NCBI GenBank assembly: GCA_964480945.1
Contig: CAYZRX010000055.1
Coordinates: 1 to 27,426, forward strand
From: VGWB01 sp964480945
GTDB lineage: Bacteria; Bacteroidota; Ignavibacteria; UBA10030
Length of the DNA: 27,426 nt
Direction of reading: 5' to 3'
The position numbers were made by a program, and so were the translations under genes. The notes under the pieces are model-generated. The model was not told the DNA's origin, did not search any database, and was given only the letters and a program-made list of their open reading frames with translations. How positions within the stretch are numbered: position 1 is the first letter of the stretch; every line of letters starts with the position of its first letter. Below are positions 7,969 to 15,239 of the stretch, one piece after another.

Positions 7969-8753
7969 GGATCGAATTCCGAAACGTCCACTTTGCGTAC
8001 CAGCCGAACCTTCCGGTCCTCTCCGATATTTCGTTCGAACTGCAGACCGGGGAGTTTCTGCTCATCCTCGGGCAAAACGGCGCCGGCAAGAGCACGCTGC
8101 TGAAGCTTCTCAACGGAATCCTGAAGCCGACGGGAGGCAGCGTTCTGGTGGACGGGTACGACACGGCCTCCACCTCCACGGCCTCCCTCGCGCGGCACGT
8201 CTGCGTCACATTTCAGAACCCGGCCGACCAGCTCTTTGCGTCGACGGTCCGGCGCGAGCTCGAGTTCGCCCCACGGAACCTCAAACGGCCCGACGCGACC
8301 AGGCTGGTTGAGGAGGCCCTCTCCTTGTGCGAGCTGGGTCCGTCGGCGCTTCAGCATCCGTACGATCTGCCCTTGGCTCAGAGGAAAGTCCTCACCGTCG
8401 CCAGTGCCCTCGCCAGCGGATCCCCTTTTCTCGCGTTCGACGAGCCAAGCGCAGGTCTCTCTCAGCTCGAGCGAAGGGTCCTGGACAACCTCACAAGGTC
8501 TCTTCGCGCGAACGAGCGGGGCCTTCTCGTGGTTTCCCACGATCTCGAGCTGTTTCTTCCGTACGCATCGAATGTGCTGCTGCTGCGAGGGGGCACGAGG
8601 ACGTTCCTGGGTAAGCCGGAGCAGCTTCTGCGGGAGGATATGATTCTGGAGGAAGCCGGACTTCGCCTGCCGACGTTGATGAGGTTACGGAAGGACCTTG
8701 GATTGCCGCTACTCGAGCGCGCTGCGGGGGACCCCTCTATTTTGAGGGGATGA
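7965..8753 (+). CDS. ecfA2: ECF transporter ATPase A2, degenerate signature but intact switch histidine
   Basis: The second ABC ATPase has 262 residues and a GTG start in the GTGA overlap with ecfA1. It has Walker A GQNGAGKST (36-44), Q-loop Gln84, Walker B FLAFDE (Glu160) and switch His192 in VVSHD. The signature expected as LSGGQ reads LPLAQ (135-139), and the D-loop ends AGLS instead of AGLD. Signature and D-loop act on the partner's ATP site, so both defects fall on the site already weakened by the missing histidine of A1. The C-terminal region past 215 is normal for the family. The gene end overlaps the convergent transglycosylase gene by 17 bp. Confidence 0.9.
   Translation: MRIEFRNVHFAYQPNLPVLSDISFELQTGEFLLILGQNGAGKSTLLKLLNGILKPTGGSVLVDGYDTASTSTASLARHVCVTFQNPADQLFASTVRRELEFAPRNLKRPDATRLVEEALSLCELGPSALQHPYDLPLAQRKVLTVASALASGSPFLAFDEPSAGLSQLERRVLDNLTRSLRANERGLLVVSHDLELFLPYASNVLLLRGGTRTFLGKPEQLLREDMILEEAGLRLPTLMRLRKDLGLPLLERAAGDPSILRG
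8732..8749. terminator. Small hairpin at the convergent gene ends
   Basis: CCCCTC (8732-8737) and GAGGGG (8744-8749) pair around TATTTT, exactly where the ecfA2 and transglycosylase coding ends overlap. It lacks a following T-run, so intrinsic termination is uncertain. It may act as a pause or be a by-product of the overlapping coding sequences. Confidence 0.3.
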
Positions 8754-11250
8754 GAAGACGATCGCCAGGGTGGATCCCGTCGGAGACGTCATTGCTGGCC
8801 TGGAGGTCCTGGACGCTGACCCCGTACTTCCTGGAGATATCCCAGAGAGTGTCGCCGCGGCGCACCTTGTAGTAGGAGTTGCTGGGAGTGGCGGCTGTCG
8901 AAGAGGGGATCTTCAAAACTTGGTTAATTTTGATCTTTGAGGATCGCAGCTTGTTGTGCTGCATCAACTCCTTGGTGGTGATCCCGAATGATCTTGCGAT
9001 CTCGGAGAGCGTCTCCCCTTTTCTCACCCGATGCGTTTGGTCGGAGGCGGTGGGTTTCCCGTCGTCCGCCGTGCCGGCCAGGGGCTTCTGCGGTCCTGGC
9101 GGCGTCGGGATGATGGGTGCGCGCTCCTCGGGCTCACTGTAGATGTCAAGCGATTGTCCGACAACAATTTTGCTTCCCCTCACGCCGTTCCACATCCGCA
9201 GATCGCTCACACTCACTCCGTACTGTTTGGCGATCTTCTCGAGAGCGTCGCCTTCACGGACAGTGTATTGAATCCACCCTTGCTGGCCGTTCTGATTGTC
9301 TCCGGCTGAAGCACGCGAGAGCCGGCTGGAGCCGCTCCCAACCTCTGCGCGTCTTAACTCCTCTTTCTCCGCAAACGACATGTCGTCAATCTTACTCAGA
9401 GCATCCGCCTTATTCTGATCGACCCAGATCGTCATTTCCTGTCCCGGCAGGATGTAACTTCTATAGCCGATGTCATTCCAGTTCCGGATGTCGCTCGCCC
9501 TGACGCCATACCATTCGGCGATATGCCCGATGGTATCGCCGCGCTTCACCGTATACACGAGCTGGCTTTTACCCTTGGGACTTTTCAGTGTCCGCTTGGA
9601 CGAGCTCGAAGAGCGGCTGGCACCAGATTTGGCCTGCGCCAGAGCTGCTTCCTTTCCCTTGCCGAAACTGACTTTCTTCACTTCCCGGCTGTAATTGAAC
9701 GGGACCTTTACGCTCTCCATTTCCTCCGGCGACACCGGTATGGCCAACATGGATCCTACTTTCAGACTCCGTACCGAGCGAAGGTTGTTCACTTCCTGCA
9801 GGACCGAAACGGTCAAGCCATATTTCCGCGCGAGCGCCCCCAGGGTCTCGCCTCTCCTCACCTTGTGCACGACCCACTGTCTTTTCTGATCTGCCGGGAC
9901 CGCGGCAAAATTCTGAGCGAAAACATCCTTCTTCCCCTGCGGAATCCTGAGGTGATAGCCGGTCACGCCGGGTGGTGTCTGGGGACGCAAGAGTTCCGGA
10001 TTGAGCTCCTTAAGCGTCGCGACATCGGTCTCGGCGCACTTTGCCAGGACTTTCAGATCGACGCAATCGTCGATCTCAACGACGTCATACTTGAGCGGGT
10101 CTGCTACCGGCAGATTGCGGAAGCCGTACTTTTCCGGCTCCAGGGCCATGCGCGCGACTGCGATATATTGCGGCACGTAGTTTCTGGTCTGCCGCGGCAG
10201 ATACTTCCTGATGGCCCAGAAGTCGGTCTTGCCGCTGCGCCGGATCGCCCGGTATACCTTACCCGCCCCCGCATTGTACGATGCGAGAACCAGATTCCAG
10301 TCACCCAGATCCGAGAACAGGTCCATCAGGTGGCGGGCTGCTGCGCGCGTCGATTTCTCGAAATCGCGGCGTTCGTCGTACCAGAAATTCATCTTCAGGC
10401 CGTAGAGGCTCCCTGTCCCCTTCATGAACTGCCACAGTCCGATTGCCCTCGCTCGCGATCGAGCGTCGGGGCGAAGGCCGCTCTCGGTCATCGAGAGATA
10501 GACCAGCTCCTCCGGCACCCCCTCCTGCCGAAAGATCTTCTCCATCACCGGAAAGTATTTGCCGGAGAGATACATCCATCGCTCGAAATGTTCTCGTCCT
10601 TTGCTCACAAAGAAGCTGATCGCTCGCCCGACATAATCGTTGAAGGGAAGTGGAACGGCCGTCCCTTCGACGTCGTACTTCGGTACGTTCACCTCCGTCG
10701 GCCCGGTGTTCTCGATCGCCAGGTTCGCCTTTTCCCGCAGTGCGAAAGCCGGCGCATCGGGCCCGAGCTGATCGATGCTGGCAACGTATTTGTCGTAATC
10801 GTCGAGGACGCTCTGCATCAACTCGGCGTAATCCTTGTTCGATTCGATCTCCGGGAAGTAGCTCAGTTCATTCAGGACATTGATTGCTTGCTCGAACTCG
10901 CGCTCGCACAACGACGAATCGCCGGCCTCCTGCGCATTGAGAGCAGTAACATAATGCTGGCGAGCCGACTCGAGCTTCTCGGCAATCAGAGCTGATTCAT
11001 CGTCGAGCGAATCTCCGGGCGCGACAGCATCGCTGATGTTACGGCCCCGACCGGTGTCGGCGCGGGTGGCACCTGGAGATGTAGAGTGAGAAACGGTGTC
11101 GATGGGAGAAAGAAGGATGGTCGAATCGGATGCGGCGAGCTCTTTGACGAGTTTCTCAACCCGCTTGAACTCGGTGTCCGACCGGGTGGCCTGCTTCGAA
11201 GAACAGCTCAACGTCAAGACAGAGAGAACACACAGTAGAAAGTACTTCAT
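8737..11250 (-). CDS. MltD-like lytic murein transglycosylase with five LysM domains (probable lipoprotein)
   Basis: The product cleaves peptidoglycan glycan strands non-hydrolytically. The 837-residue protein starts with a signal peptide ending LTLSC (probable lipid-modified Cys16). An N-terminal region of about 180 residues follows, partly helical by composition. The SLT domain spans about 215-375, with catalytic Glu256 in MTESGLRPDARS, then GLWQFM, SYNAGAGKVYRAI and NYVPQYIAVA. A spacer region (385-440) follows, then five LysM domains near 459-506, 564-610, 659-704, 739-782 and 792-836. The frame runs to 11397, but ATG 11250 is preferred: it has GGGGG upstream, begins the signal peptide, and lies 36 bp after a predicted transcription start. 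E. coli MltD has fewer LysM repeats, so the binding tail here is long. Confidence 0.93.
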   Translation of the reverse strand: MKYFLLCVLSVLTLSCSSKQATRSDTEFKRVEKLVKELAASDSTILLSPIDTVSHSTSPGATRADTGRGRNISDAVAPGDSLDDESALIAEKLESARQHYVTALNAQEAGDSSLCEREFEQAINVLNELSYFPEIESNKDYAELMQSVLDDYDKYVASIDQLGPDAPAFALREKANLAIENTGPTEVNVPKYDVEGTAVPLPFNDYVGRAISFFVSKGREHFERWMYLSGKYFPVMEKIFRQEGVPEELVYLSMTESGLRPDARSRARAIGLWQFMKGTGSLYGLKMNFWYDERRDFEKSTRAAARHLMDLFSDLGDWNLVLASYNAGAGKVYRAIRRSGKTDFWAIRKYLPRQTRNYVPQYIAVARMALEPEKYGFRNLPVADPLKYDVVEIDDCVDLKVLAKCAETDVATLKELNPELLRPQTPPGVTGYHLRIPQGKKDVFAQNFAAVPADQKRQWVVHKVRRGETLGALARKYGLTVSVLQEVNNLRSVRSLKVGSMLAIPVSPEEMESVKVPFNYSREVKKVSFGKGKEAALAQAKSGASRSSSSSKRTLKSPKGKSQLVYTVKRGDTIGHIAEWYGVRASDIRNWNDIGYRSYILPGQEMTIWVDQNKADALSKIDDMSFAEKEELRRAEVGSGSSRLSRASAGDNQNGQQGWIQYTVREGDALEKIAKQYGVSVSDLRMWNGVRGSKIVVGQSLDIYSEPEERAPIIPTPPGPQKPLAGTADDGKPTASDQTHRVRKGETLSEIARSFGITTKELMQHNKLRSSKIKINQVLKIPSSTAATPSNSYYKVRRGDTLWDISRKYGVSVQDLQASNDVSDGIHPGDRLLIPSK

Positions 11251-11292
11251 CGGCCCCCGGTGACTGTGGACGCTCAAGGAAAACTTCTGTTC

Positions 11293-11321
11293 AAGATACG
11301 CTACTCGACACAGAAAATCAA
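11293..11321 (-). promoter_or_regulatory. Promoter of the transglycosylase gene
   Basis: On the minus strand TTGATT (11321-11316) and TATCTT (11298-11293, continuing TATCTTGAA) are separated by 17 bp. Start of transcription near 11286 gives a leader of about 36 nt to ATG 11250 and argues against the upstream in-frame start at 11397. Confidence 0.55.
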
Positions 11322-11350
11322 GAAGAACGTTGAGCATTCGTACATTGCCA

Positions 11351-11384
11351 AGACGGACAAAGGGGACCGCACTTCCCCTCGTCT
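11351..11384 (-). terminator. Candidate terminator hairpin after the type IX-secreted protein gene
   Basis: AGGGGA (11361-11366) pairs with TCCCCT (11374-11379) around a 7-nt loop. AGACG/CGTCT (11351-11355 and 11380-11384) extends it past a 5-nt bulge. On the minus strand it is followed by only three T, so termination may be partial. Confidence 0.35.
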
Positions 11385-11393
11385 TCGAACCCT

Positions 11394-13382
11394 TCATTTC
11401 ACCAATATCATCTTTCTCGTCGAAAAGAAGGACTCCGACCGTAACTCGTACAGATAGATGCCCGAGGGAAGCTCATATCCTCGACGGCTCGTCGATGTGA
11501 ACTCAATCGCGTACTGGCCGGCCGGGAGATAAGAATCGACGAGCCTCTCCACTTCCTGACCGAGGATATTGTAGACGCGGAGCGTGGTAAAACCACCCTT
11601 CGGCAGATCGAACGTAATCACGGTCGATGGATTGAACGGATTCGGGTAGTTTTGGAGAAGCTGATACTCGGTCGGCACGGGTCCTCTGCCGTCATCACTC
11701 GGTGCCAACGCCTCCGGGGCCATCGTGAAGTCGAGTGAACCCTCGCTCTGCGCGTAATCAACGATGCCGCTTTGCTCGACCGGCGACTCATACGCAACCT
11801 TGTCGGCTGAGACGCTGTAGACTCCAGGCTCGAGATCGGTCAACTCGAATGCACCATCGGCATCGGTCACCGCCGAAGTCGCCACGGATGGATCAGCCTG
11901 AGCTTCGGCCATCACAACGACTCCTGCAAGCGTGGCACCCCCCGTGCCTGTGATCCGACCGGCGATTCTGCCTGCACCGCGCGAGAAAGCACGCTGCACA
12001 CACACGACCAGTCCTTCGACGGTGTTCCCCTGGATCCGAATAGTGTCCGCTTGCCGCCACCTGACGACACCGCAGGCGTTGGTTTTGTAGAACGAAGGCA
12101 AGTAGTCACGGAACGGCACCGCCTGGAGGATGTAGCAACCATTCGGGATGGCTCCAAAGAGAAAGTTGCCCAGCGAGTCGGTGTGCACCGTGCGGACGGA
12201 ATGCGCAGGAGACGATACAGGTGCCCGGCTATAGAGAACAATTCTCGACGGTACACCCACTCCTCCGCTATCCAGAACGACGCCTTGGATCGCGCCCGTC
12301 GCCTTCGACGTCGGCGACAGTCGGAAATTCACCTCCGAGCTGTCACCGGCAAGAAGCATGCGGTCCGCTTCGAGTACGTTGTACTTTTCCCTATAGAATT
12401 GGAGTATGTATCCTCCGGCGAAACAAGCAGCGATATACGGCCCACCCGACCGAACCGTGACGCTGTACTTTCCAAGTGAGTCACTCTTTCCGAAGGCTAT
12501 GACGTCGGGAAAAACGCCGAAATTCGGATCAGACACGCGGTTTGATGCTTGATCGACCGCGATCGGAATGCTCGCGTTCACCATGATCGGGGTCTTCAGC
12601 GCGCTGCTCACCACGACGCTTGCCCCGCGGATCGGCACACCAGAGGTGTCGGTCACTCTCCCTGAAACTGTAACCGGGATCGGCTTGATCCGTCGGTGCA
12701 TTACCAGATCGAGCTGAATCACGCTAGAATCCATCACCGCGATGGGCGTCGCCCCAGCGATCGTGGGGGAATCCTTGTACCAGACGGGGAGATAATCGTC
12801 TTCGAAACAGGGAATCGGAGACATCAACATGGAACAAAGGGGCATAGCAGAGGCCAGATACGTGCCCGAATCCACGTCTGTAATCGTGAATTCGCCGCGC
12901 GCATCCGTTATGGCTGAGTAGTACCTATATCGGGGATTCATGCTGACCGATACCGCAGGGTATAGGGCCAAGATGATTCTGGAAATTCCAGCCCCGCTGT
13001 CGTTCCTGACGGTTCCGGCGATCGTTCCCAGAAAGCCGACCACCCTGAGCTTGTACTCCTGGCCCGCCCTTTCTCCGCGTTGATTGCTCACCAGGAGCGA
13101 AACAGAGAAACCGCCGGCAACCGGTGGAATCCAGCTCACCAGCCCTGTCAGCGAATCAATCTTCATGCCTTCCGGCGCGACCGTGAGTTGATAGCGCAGC
13201 GTGTCGTTCAGGCGCGAACTGACGGCCTGGACTTGATACTGGTAGAGCTTTCCTACTGCTGTGACTTCGACCGGCTGGGAAACAATGAAGATCGAGGTGC
13301 GAAACTGCGAGTAACAAACAGAGGACAGATACTCACCGGGGAACACGACCAGAAGGGCAAAAAACAGGCACATTCGTTTCAT
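11394..13382 (-). CDS. Secreted multidomain protein with carboxypeptidase-regulatory-like repeats and type IX sorting domain
   Basis: A 662-residue exported protein. It has an N-terminal signal peptide (about 1-25) and a putative Ig-like domain (35-115, with GLVSWIPP). Four carboxypeptidase-regulatory-like beta-sandwich units begin near GTIAGTVRND (119), VTVSGRVTD (237), GAIQGVVLD (363) and GRIAGRITG (471); each has a later DxxGxF/Y turn. The C-terminal 90 residues form a type IX secretion sorting domain (NYPNPFNPST at 578-587, LPSGIYLYEL, ending KMILVK). The last domain directs export through the outer membrane and is normally cut off. No enzyme domain was recognised, so a surface, adhesive or matrix role is inference. 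A GGGGGTG ribosome site precedes ATG 13382. Unusually for an exported protein it contains several cysteines. Confidence 0.9.
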   Translation of the reverse strand: MKRMCLFFALLVVFPGEYLSSVCYSQFRTSIFIVSQPVEVTAVGKLYQYQVQAVSSRLNDTLRYQLTVAPEGMKIDSLTGLVSWIPPVAGGFSVSLLVSNQRGERAGQEYKLRVVGFLGTIAGTVRNDSGAGISRIILALYPAVSVSMNPRYRYYSAITDARGEFTITDVDSGTYLASAMPLCSMLMSPIPCFEDDYLPVWYKDSPTIAGATPIAVMDSSVIQLDLVMHRRIKPIPVTVSGRVTDTSGVPIRGASVVVSSALKTPIMVNASIPIAVDQASNRVSDPNFGVFPDVIAFGKSDSLGKYSVTVRSGGPYIAACFAGGYILQFYREKYNVLEADRMLLAGDSSEVNFRLSPTSKATGAIQGVVLDSGGVGVPSRIVLYSRAPVSSPAHSVRTVHTDSLGNFLFGAIPNGCYILQAVPFRDYLPSFYKTNACGVVRWRQADTIRIQGNTVEGLVVCVQRAFSRGAGRIAGRITGTGGATLAGVVVMAEAQADPSVATSAVTDADGAFELTDLEPGVYSVSADKVAYESPVEQSGIVDYAQSEGSLDFTMAPEALAPSDDGRGPVPTEYQLLQNYPNPFNPSTVITFDLPKGGFTTLRVYNILGQEVERLVDSYLPAGQYAIEFTSTSRRGYELPSGIYLYELRSESFFSTRKMILVK

Positions 13383-13426
13383 CAGACACCCCCGAGCTTG
13401 TCAACTCCTCTCACGAGACCGCCTGT

Positions 13427-13455
13427 ACCCTACCAAGAACGCCCGTTAGAATCAA
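13427..13455 (-). promoter_or_regulatory. Weak candidate promoter of the type IX-secreted protein gene
   Basis: TTGATT (13455-13450) and TAGGGT (13432-13427) stand 17 bp apart on the minus strand. The -35 is identical to those of the pdh, transglycosylase and carboxyltransferase promoters, but the -10 is poor. The predicted leader is about 38 nt. Confidence 0.3.
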
Positions 13456-13514
13456 GTATCGGCGCGGACCATGTAGCCGTTCTGTGCCCGGAATCACGAG
13501 GTGGATGTGACTGC

Positions 13515-15062
13515 TTACAACGGAATGTTGCCGTGTTTCTTCTTCGGATTGGAGTCGACCTTGTTCTCCAGGAATTTCAGTGCTTTGATCAGCTTAGGGC
13601 GGGTTTCGCTCGGAACGATCACTTCGTCGATATAGCCCCTCTCGGCGGCGATGTAGGGGTTCGCAAACTTCTCCCGGTACTCATTCACTTTCTGGTCCAG
13701 CGCTTGTTCTTTGCCCGCCGCTCGCTCGATCTCCTTTCTGAAGATGATCTCCACGGCGCCTTTCGGCCCCATCACGGCAATCTCTGCCGACGGCCAGGCG
13801 AAGTTCACATCCCCCCGGATGTGCTTGGAGTTCATGACGTCGTACGCCCCGCCGTAGGCCTTCCTGGTGATCACCGTTAGCCGCGGCACCGTCGCCTCGC
13901 AGAACGCATAGAGCAGCTTCGATCCGTGCTTGATGATTCCCCTCCATTCCTGATCCGTTCCCGGCAGGAATCCGGGCACATCCTCAAACACGACGAGTGG
14001 TACATTGAACGCATCGCAGAACCGGACAAACCGCGCGCCCTTCAACGAAGCGTCAATGTCGAGCACTCCGGCCAGCACCGACGGCTGGTTCGCAACGATC
14101 CCGACGGAATAGCCACCGAGTCGCGCGAACCCCACGATCAGATTTTGGGCGTTGAGCTCATGAACCTCGAAGAAAACGCCGCGATCAACGATCCTCCGGA
14201 TCACGTCCTTCATGTCGTACGGCTTGTTCGGGTTTTCGGGTACGATGGTGTCGAGGCTCTCCTCCATTCGGTTCGGATCGTCCTTGGTGTCGACGCGCGG
14301 CGGATCGTCCATGTTATTGGAGGGGATGTAAGAGAAGAGCGTTCGGATCGCCTGCAGGCATTCGATTTCGTTCTCCATGGCGAAGTGCGCGACGCCGCTC
14401 TTCGTGGCATGCGTCAGCGCTCCCCCCAGCTCTTCAAACGTCACGTCCTCGTGCGTGACCGTCTTCACGACGTTTGGCCCGGTCACGAACATATAGCTCG
14501 TGTTTTTCACCATGAAGACGAAATCCGTGATCGCGGGAGAGTAGACCGCCCCGCCCGCGCACGGGCCCAGGATGGCAGAGATCTGCGGTATGACACCCGA
14601 GGCGAGGGTGTTCCGAAGGAAAATGTCCGCGTAACCGCCAAGGCTCACCACCCCCTCCTGAATGCGCGCTCCTCCGGAGTCATTCAGTCCAATGACAGGC
14701 ACACCGAGTTTCAGTGCGAGATCCATAATCTTGCAGATTTTCTCGGCATGCGCTTCCGACAACGATCCCCCAAAGACGGTAAAATCCTGGCTGAAGACCA
14801 CCACCTGTCGCCCGTCGATGGTTCCATGTCCCGTCACGACGCCGTCGCCGTAGAACTTCTGCTTATCCAGTCCGAAGTCCGTCGATCGGTGCTGGACGAA
14901 CATTCCGATCTCTTCGAAGCTCCCCTCATCCAAAAGGAGATCGATACGCTCGCGGGCGGTCAGCTTCCCCTTCTTGTGCTGATCCTCGATTCGCTGTTTC
15001 CCTCCTCCGAGGAGGGCTTTCTCTTTTTTCTCGAGAAGATGTTTGCTCTTTTCGCTGCTCAT
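13515..15062 (-). CDS. pccB: Acyl-CoA (propionyl-CoA type) carboxylase, carboxyltransferase beta subunit
   Basis: This subunit moves the carboxyl group between carboxybiotin and an acyl-CoA, usually propionyl-CoA to methylmalonyl-CoA. The 515-residue protein has the two crotonase-like halves of the family. The N-terminal half carries the acyl-CoA oxyanion region (LNDSGGARIQEGV at 127-139, GPCAGGAVYSPAITDF at 166-181). The C-terminal half has the biotin-side region (PGFLPGTDQEWRGIIKHG, RKAYGGAYDVM). The frame extends to a TTG at 15098, but ATG 15062 gives the usual start and length; there is no strong ribosome site at either, although AAAGGA lies just before the TTG. No biotin carboxylase or biotin carrier gene is adjacent. 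The same family includes the alpha subunit of sodium-pumping methylmalonyl-CoA decarboxylase. Confidence 0.92.
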   Translation of the reverse strand: MSSEKSKHLLEKKEKALLGGGKQRIEDQHKKGKLTARERIDLLLDEGSFEEIGMFVQHRSTDFGLDKQKFYGDGVVTGHGTIDGRQVVVFSQDFTVFGGSLSEAHAEKICKIMDLALKLGVPVIGLNDSGGARIQEGVVSLGGYADIFLRNTLASGVIPQISAILGPCAGGAVYSPAITDFVFMVKNTSYMFVTGPNVVKTVTHEDVTFEELGGALTHATKSGVAHFAMENEIECLQAIRTLFSYIPSNNMDDPPRVDTKDDPNRMEESLDTIVPENPNKPYDMKDVIRRIVDRGVFFEVHELNAQNLIVGFARLGGYSVGIVANQPSVLAGVLDIDASLKGARFVRFCDAFNVPLVVFEDVPGFLPGTDQEWRGIIKHGSKLLYAFCEATVPRLTVITRKAYGGAYDVMNSKHIRGDVNFAWPSAEIAVMGPKGAVEIIFRKEIERAAGKEQALDQKVNEYREKFANPYIAAERGYIDEVIVPSETRPKLIKALKFLENKVDSNPKKKHGNIPL

Positions 15063-15125
15063 AGACGATCGAACGGTTGAGAGGTGAGTGGTGAACAACG
15101 GTCCTTTGACGACCGGACGGAAGGC

Positions 15126-15154
15126 AATATAGGAAACGAGGTAGGCTTAATCAA
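15126..15154 (-). promoter_or_regulatory. Promoter of the carboxyltransferase gene
   Basis: On the minus strand TTGATT (15154-15149) and TATATT (15131-15126) are separated by 17 bp. Both hexamers are identical to those of the pdh promoter. The predicted start is near 15119, leaving about 57 nt before ATG 15062. Confidence 0.6.
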
Positions 15155-15187
15155 GAATTGAGATCGGAAGTCAGATCAAACGCGAAA

Positions 15188-15216
15188 GCGACGCACCCGG
15201 GCTGCGGATGCGTCGC
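15188..15216 (-). terminator. Terminator hairpin after the RND pump gene
   Basis: GCGACGCA (15188-15195) pairs perfectly with TGCGTCGC (15209-15216) around a 13-nt loop. On the minus strand the stem is followed by TTTCGCGTTT, a modest T-rich tract. It lies 24 bp past the RND stop codon and upstream of the pccB promoter. Confidence 0.5.
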
Positions 15217-15239
15217 CTCCCGAAACAAGGTTGCCGTAT

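Noticed and set aside
9523..10995. Plus-strand open frame of 490 codons
   Set aside because: It is antisense to the well-supported transglycosylase/LysM gene and looks like a G+C-rich shadow frame.
11251..11397. N-terminal extension of the transglycosylase frame by 49 codons
   Set aside because: The extension would cover the gene's own promoter and displace the signal peptide from the N-terminus.
13926..15080. Plus-strand open frame of 384 codons
   Set aside because: It is antisense to the carboxyltransferase gene; composition is that of a shadow frame.
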